Part shown: piece by piece, positions 61,288 to 64,000 of the stretch | Layout: every line of letters begins with the position of its first letter | How positions within the stretch are numbered: position 1 is the stretch's first letter | Assembly (NCBI GenBank): GCA_019459085.1 | Contig: JAIBEW010000017.1 | Location: 1 to 64,000 of the forward strand | Direction of reading: 5' to 3' | DNA: 64,000 nucleotides | Source of the DNA: Kaistella sp. | GTDB taxonomy: Bacteria; Bacteroidota; Bacteroidia; Flavobacteriales; Weeksellaceae | Notes under the pieces: model-generated | The model's database searches: none | What the model was told of the DNA's origin: nothing | The model's input: only the letters and a program-made list of their open reading frames with translations | Position numbers and translations under genes: made by a program

Positions 61288-61653
61288 ATGAACAGTACTT
61301 CCCACCACGATGAACGTATTGCAAAAATGACTTTCGCGTCGGTATATCCGCATTACATGGTAAAAGTTGAGAAAAAAGGTCGGACCAAGGAAGAACTTCA
61401 CCAGGTCATTGAATGGCTGACTGGCTATGATGAGAAAAACATTCAGGCTCAGATCGGCAAAAAATCGACTTTTGAAGAGTTCTTCCGCGATGCCACCTTA
61501 AATCCGAATGCGAAGCTGATCACGGGTACCATCTGTGGCTACCGCGTGGAAGAACTTGAAAATGCTTTAACCCAAAAGGTGAGATATCTTGATAAGCTTG
61601 TGGATGAACTCGCCAAAGGACGAACAATGGAAAAAATATTCCGGACATCATAA
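61288..61653 (+). CDS. DUF2200 family protein
   Basis: A 121-residue small cytoplasmic protein. MTFASVYPHYMVKVEKKGRT, VIEWLTGYDEKNIQ, FEEFFRDATLNPNAKLITGT and CGYRVEELENALTQKVRYLD match DUF2200, a family of unknown function that is fairly conserved over several phyla. TATCTTTA near 61260 resembles a -7 element with one mismatch. It follows the repeat-rich gene-free stretch. Confidence 0.88.
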   Translation: MNSTSHHDERIAKMTFASVYPHYMVKVEKKGRTKEELHQVIEWLTGYDEKNIQAQIGKKSTFEEFFRDATLNPNAKLITGTICGYRVEELENALTQKVRYLDKLVDELAKGRTMEKIFRTS

Positions 61654-61714
61654 TTAAATCGCCCATGTTGATAAAAGCAAAATAAACAAATCGCAACCCC
61701 TTAAAAATTGACTT

Positions 61715-61900
61715 ATGAAAAGAAATAATCTAATATCGTACCTGTTTCTAATCTTCGCATTGACCACCGGAATAGTTTTTTTTATTTATAAAAGCAACGA
61801 CCACAAAGAATGCAGGACGAAAATGGAATATTCAACAAGCGAAAAGGGAGAAAGCGTGAAGACCGTTTCGCATTTATGTGCTGAGAGATTTAATTTCTAA
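61715..61900 (+). CDS. Small single-pass membrane protein, function unknown
   Basis: A 61-residue protein with one hydrophobic segment (ISYLFLIFALTTGIVFFIY, 8-26) and a short Cys-containing tail (HKECRTKMEYSTSEKGESV). Composition and its own terminator support a real gene, but I do not recognise the family. The two tail cysteines could form a disulfide in the periplasm. Confidence 0.55.
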   Translation: MKRNNLISYLFLIFALTTGIVFFIYKSNDHKECRTKMEYSTSEKGESVKTVSHLCAERFNF

Positions 61901-61904
61901 ACTA

Positions 61905-61936
61905 AAAATTCCCCCCTGATTGGGAGGAATTTTTTA
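61905..61936. terminator. Bidirectional terminator between the small protein and gltA
   Basis: AATTCCCCCC (61907-61916) pairs with GGGAGGAATT (61922-61931) with one mismatch, loop 5 nt, T-run on both strands. Confidence 0.75.
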
Positions 61937-61950
61937 TAGATCCGCAAAAA

Positions 61951-63237
61951 TTATCTTGCGCTTAAATCGATATAGTCGCGTTTTTGTGCGCCCTGATACA
62001 CTTGTCTCGGTCTTCCGATCGGGTCATTGTGAAGTCTCATTTCTTTCCACTGAGAAATCCAGCCCGGAAGTCTTCCCAAAGCAAACATTACGGTAAACAT
62101 TTCGGTTGGAACACCTAAAGCACGGTAAATAATTCCGGAATAGAAATCAACGTTAGGGTACAGTTTTCTGCTTACGAAATATTCATCCTCCAGTGCTACT
62201 CTTTCCAACTGCATGGCGATGTCCAAAGCTTTATCTTCAATTCCGAGTGAATTCAGAATATCGTCTGCCGCTTTTTTGATAATGGTCGCTCTTGGATCGA
62301 AGTTTTTGTAAACTCGGTGTCCGAAGCCCATCAAACGAAAATTATCGTCTTTATTTTTTGCTTTTTCCACATATTTGGCAACGTCGCCGCCATCCTGCTC
62401 GATCATTTCCAGCATTTCGATCACTGCCTGGTTTGCACCACCGTGAAGCGGGCCCCAAAGAGCTGAAATACCTGCGGATACTGAAGCAAAAAGACCTGTA
62501 TGCGCAGAACCCACCATTCGTACGGTAGAAGTAGAACAGTTCTGCTCGTGATCTGCATGAAGCATCAGCAATTTGTCTAAAGCTCCTATAACAACCGGGT
62601 CCGGTTCAAATTCAATATTCGGACGACGGAAACACATTTTATAGAAATTCTCCACATAATTCAGGCTGTTGTCTCCATGATTGATGGAAAGTCCAAGTTT
62701 TTTTCTGTACGTCCACGCACAAAGATGAGAGAATTTGGCAATCAGTATTTCTGCCGCATGATCAAGGTCTTCCTTAGAAGTTACATCTACGGCTCTCGGA
62801 TTAAATGCTGTTAATGCTGAAGTTAATGAAGAAAGCACTCCCATAGGATGCGCCGAACGTGGGAACACGTCCAGGATTTTCTTCATTTCATCGGCCACGA
62901 AATTATATTTCTTGATTCCTCCTTCAAAATTTGCAAACTGTTCTTTATTCGGAAGTTCACCCTGAAGCAAAAGATACATTACTTCGGTAAAGTTTGATTT
63001 TTCTGCAATCTGCTCAATCGGATATCCTCTGTAATACAGCTCACCGTTGTCGCCATCAAGATAAGTGATGTCGCTTAATGTTGCACCTGTATTTTTATAT
63101 CCAAGGTCCAATGTAATTAAACCGGTCTGGTCTCTTAATTTTGAAATATCGATTCCTCTGTCACCGATCGTGCTATCTATGATTGGATATTCAAAAGATT
63201 TTCCGTCATAGTTCAATACAACTTTGTTATCTGACAT
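61951..63237 (-). CDS. gltA: Citrate synthase
   Basis: A 428-residue type II citrate synthase, entering acetyl-CoA into the TCA cycle. Motifs: RGYPIEQIAEKSNF, VGSAHTGLFASVSAGISALW, GPLHGGANQAVIEML with the catalytic His, FGHRVYKNFDPRA, and VDFYSGIIYRALGVP with the catalytic Asp. Length is normal for the hexameric enzyme of Gram-negatives. It follows eno by 77 nt on the same strand; the gap shows no clear terminator or promoter, so co-transcription is possible. Confidence 0.96.
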   Translation of the reverse strand: MSDNKVVLNYDGKSFEYPIIDSTIGDRGIDISKLRDQTGLITLDLGYKNTGATLSDITYLDGDNGELYYRGYPIEQIAEKSNFTEVMYLLLQGELPNKEQFANFEGGIKKYNFVADEMKKILDVFPRSAHPMGVLSSLTSALTAFNPRAVDVTSKEDLDHAAEILIAKFSHLCAWTYRKKLGLSINHGDNSLNYVENFYKMCFRRPNIEFEPDPVVIGALDKLLMLHADHEQNCSTSTVRMVGSAHTGLFASVSAGISALWGPLHGGANQAVIEMLEMIEQDGGDVAKYVEKAKNKDDNFRLMGFGHRVYKNFDPRATIIKKAADDILNSLGIEDKALDIAMQLERVALEDEYFVSRKLYPNVDFYSGIIYRALGVPTEMFTVMFALGRLPGWISQWKEMRLHNDPIGRPRQVYQGAQKRDYIDLSAR

Positions 63238-63314
63238 TATTTTTAATTTTTTACTAATTTATGAATATTGATAGAGAACGCCAAATGATTACGGCTGATG
63301 CTCATTAATTTTAT

Positions 63315-64000
63315 CTATGATCTTTTTACTTTAAAAGTATCCATCCCCGGGAAAACAGCAGATTCACCCAACGCTTCTTCAATTCTTAAAAGCTGGTTGT
63401 ATTTGGCCATCCTATCTGAACGGGAAGCTGAACCGGTCTTGATCTGACCGCAGTTCATCGCTACCGCCAAATCGGCGATCGTAGAATCTTCGGTTTCACC
63501 TGAACGGTGAGACATTACGGAAGTGTAACGGTTGTATTGCGCCATCTGAACCGCAGCCATCGTTTCTGAAAGCGTACCGATCTGATTTACCTTCACTAAA
63601 ATTGAGTTTGCAATTCCTTCGTTAATTCCTCGTGAAAGTCTTTCCACATTGGTTACAAACAGATCATCGCCTACTAGCTGAACACGGTCCCCAATTTTAT
63701 CAGTCAGCATTTTCCAGCCAGCCCAGTCATCTTCGTGCATTCCGTCCTCAATGGAAATAATCGGATATTTTGAAGCCAGTTCCGCGAGATATGAAACCTG
63801 CTCGCTGCTGCTGAACTGTGCAGATTCAGGATTCTGAAACTTGCGGTAATCGTAAGTCCCGTCTTTGTAAAATTCTGAAGCGGCACAATCCAAAGCGATC
63901 ATGACGTCATCACCCGGTTTGTAACCGGCTTTTTCGATGGCCTGAAGCAAAGTATCGAGTGCGTCCTCAGTTCCGTGAAATTTAGGTGCAAAACCACCTT
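63315..64000 (-). CDS. eno: Enolase, C-terminal part (runs off the right edge)
   Basis: The C-terminal 228 codons of enolase, which interconverts 2-phosphoglycerate and phosphoenolpyruvate. Reading continues to the window edge: [15 protein letters not shown] opens the visible part, so the apparent start at 63950 is not real. Motifs: [61 protein letters not shown] and [20 protein letters not shown] with [21 protein letters not shown]. The N-terminal domain, about 200 residues, lies beyond 64000. Confidence 0.95.
   Translation of the reverse strand, partial: GGFAPKFHGTEDALDTLLQAIEKAGYKPGDDVMIALDCAASEFYKDGTYDYRKFQNPESAQFSSSEQVSYLAELASKYPIISIEDGMHEDDWAGWKMLTDKIGDRVQLVGDDLFVTNVERLSRGINEGIANSILVKVNQIGTLSETMAAVQMAQYNRYTSVMSHRSGETEDSTIADLAVAMNCGQIKTGSASRSDRMAKYNQLLRIEEALGESAVFPGMDTFKVKRS

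Noticed and set aside
1-64000. tRNA, rRNA, CRISPR, insertion sequence, integrase or phage genes
   Set aside because: I looked for cloverleaf-like tails, transposase motifs, direct repeats with spacers and phage genes in the intergenic regions and frames and saw none. Without a covariance search I cannot exclude a small RNA.

Overview
The window is a gene-dense chromosomal segment of a Bacteroidota bacterium, most likely of the family Weeksellaceae (the Chryseobacterium/Kaistella/Epilithonimonas group). The evidence is: at least a dozen genes preceded by the Bacteroidota -7 promoter element TAnnTTTG; a type IX secretion C-terminal sorting domain protein; Bacteroidota-restricted families (DUF4292, DUF4254, DUF2851, DUF3857/transglutaminase pairs, an OMP_b-brl_3-type outer membrane protein); bacillithiol synthesis (bshA); and AT-leaning composition. 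I see no rRNA, tRNA, CRISPR array, insertion sequence, phage or integrase. It reads as core genome, and no obvious defence island or dedicated accessory island is present. Both window edges cut genes: an M16 peptidase at the left and enolase at the right.

Layout. 1-1.7 kb: M16 peptidase (partial) and dihydroorotase, both minus. 1.8-9.2 kb: a long plus-strand run for envelope and housekeeping work (flippase, dut, sugar nucleotidyltransferase, DUF4292 lipoprotein, EnvC-like LytM protein, tatA, DUF4254, a lipoprotein, ribA). 9.2-17.4 kb: deoD, a lipoprotein, GH3 hexosaminidase, bshA, DUF2851, PspC, GNAT, SIMPL and an outer surface protein. 17.5-25.1 kb: an AddA-like helicase-nuclease converges on an operon of ferritin plus two DUF3857 proteins. 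The second DUF3857 gene is split by a single in-frame TAA. 25.2-34.2 kb: a minus-strand block (Spy-like protein, glycosyltransferase, Tyr/Asn-rich exported protein, DPE2-like MalQ, T9SS cargo, cysS, folE). 34.4-38.2 kb: a GNAT-like protein and a GH63/MGH1-like glucosidase.

38.4-45.9 kb is the most system-like part of the window. A tightly packed, partly overlapping minus-strand operon encodes a SpoIIM-like membrane protein, an uncharacterised membrane protein, DUF4129, DUF4350, a MoxR AAA+ ATPase and DUF58, followed by OsmC. A divergent RDD membrane protein starts only 22 bp away. This type of neighbourhood is known to recur but has no settled function. 46-51 kb: GNAT, yebC, the major OmpA/TSP3 porin, smpB and an ABC-F protein. 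51-55.6 kb: two exported ferritin-like proteins (one a predicted Tat lipoprotein), recJ, nadD and DUF3817. 56-64 kb: an outer membrane receptor, two guanidine-modifying-superfamily hydrolases (CtlX and an ADI-like protein) flanking cutC, DUF2200, gltA and eno.

Besides genes, the sequence shows many intrinsic terminators between convergent genes, about fifteen recognisable Bacteroidota promoters (two so close to the ATG that the mRNAs should be leaderless), a 14-bp inverted repeat that would sequester the start codon of the T9SS cargo gene, a terminator-like stem in the leader of the outer membrane receptor, a palindrome-rich divergent promoter region upstream of folE, and two intergenic spots with REP-like repeats. 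All functional assignments rest on reading motifs by eye; no database search was run.
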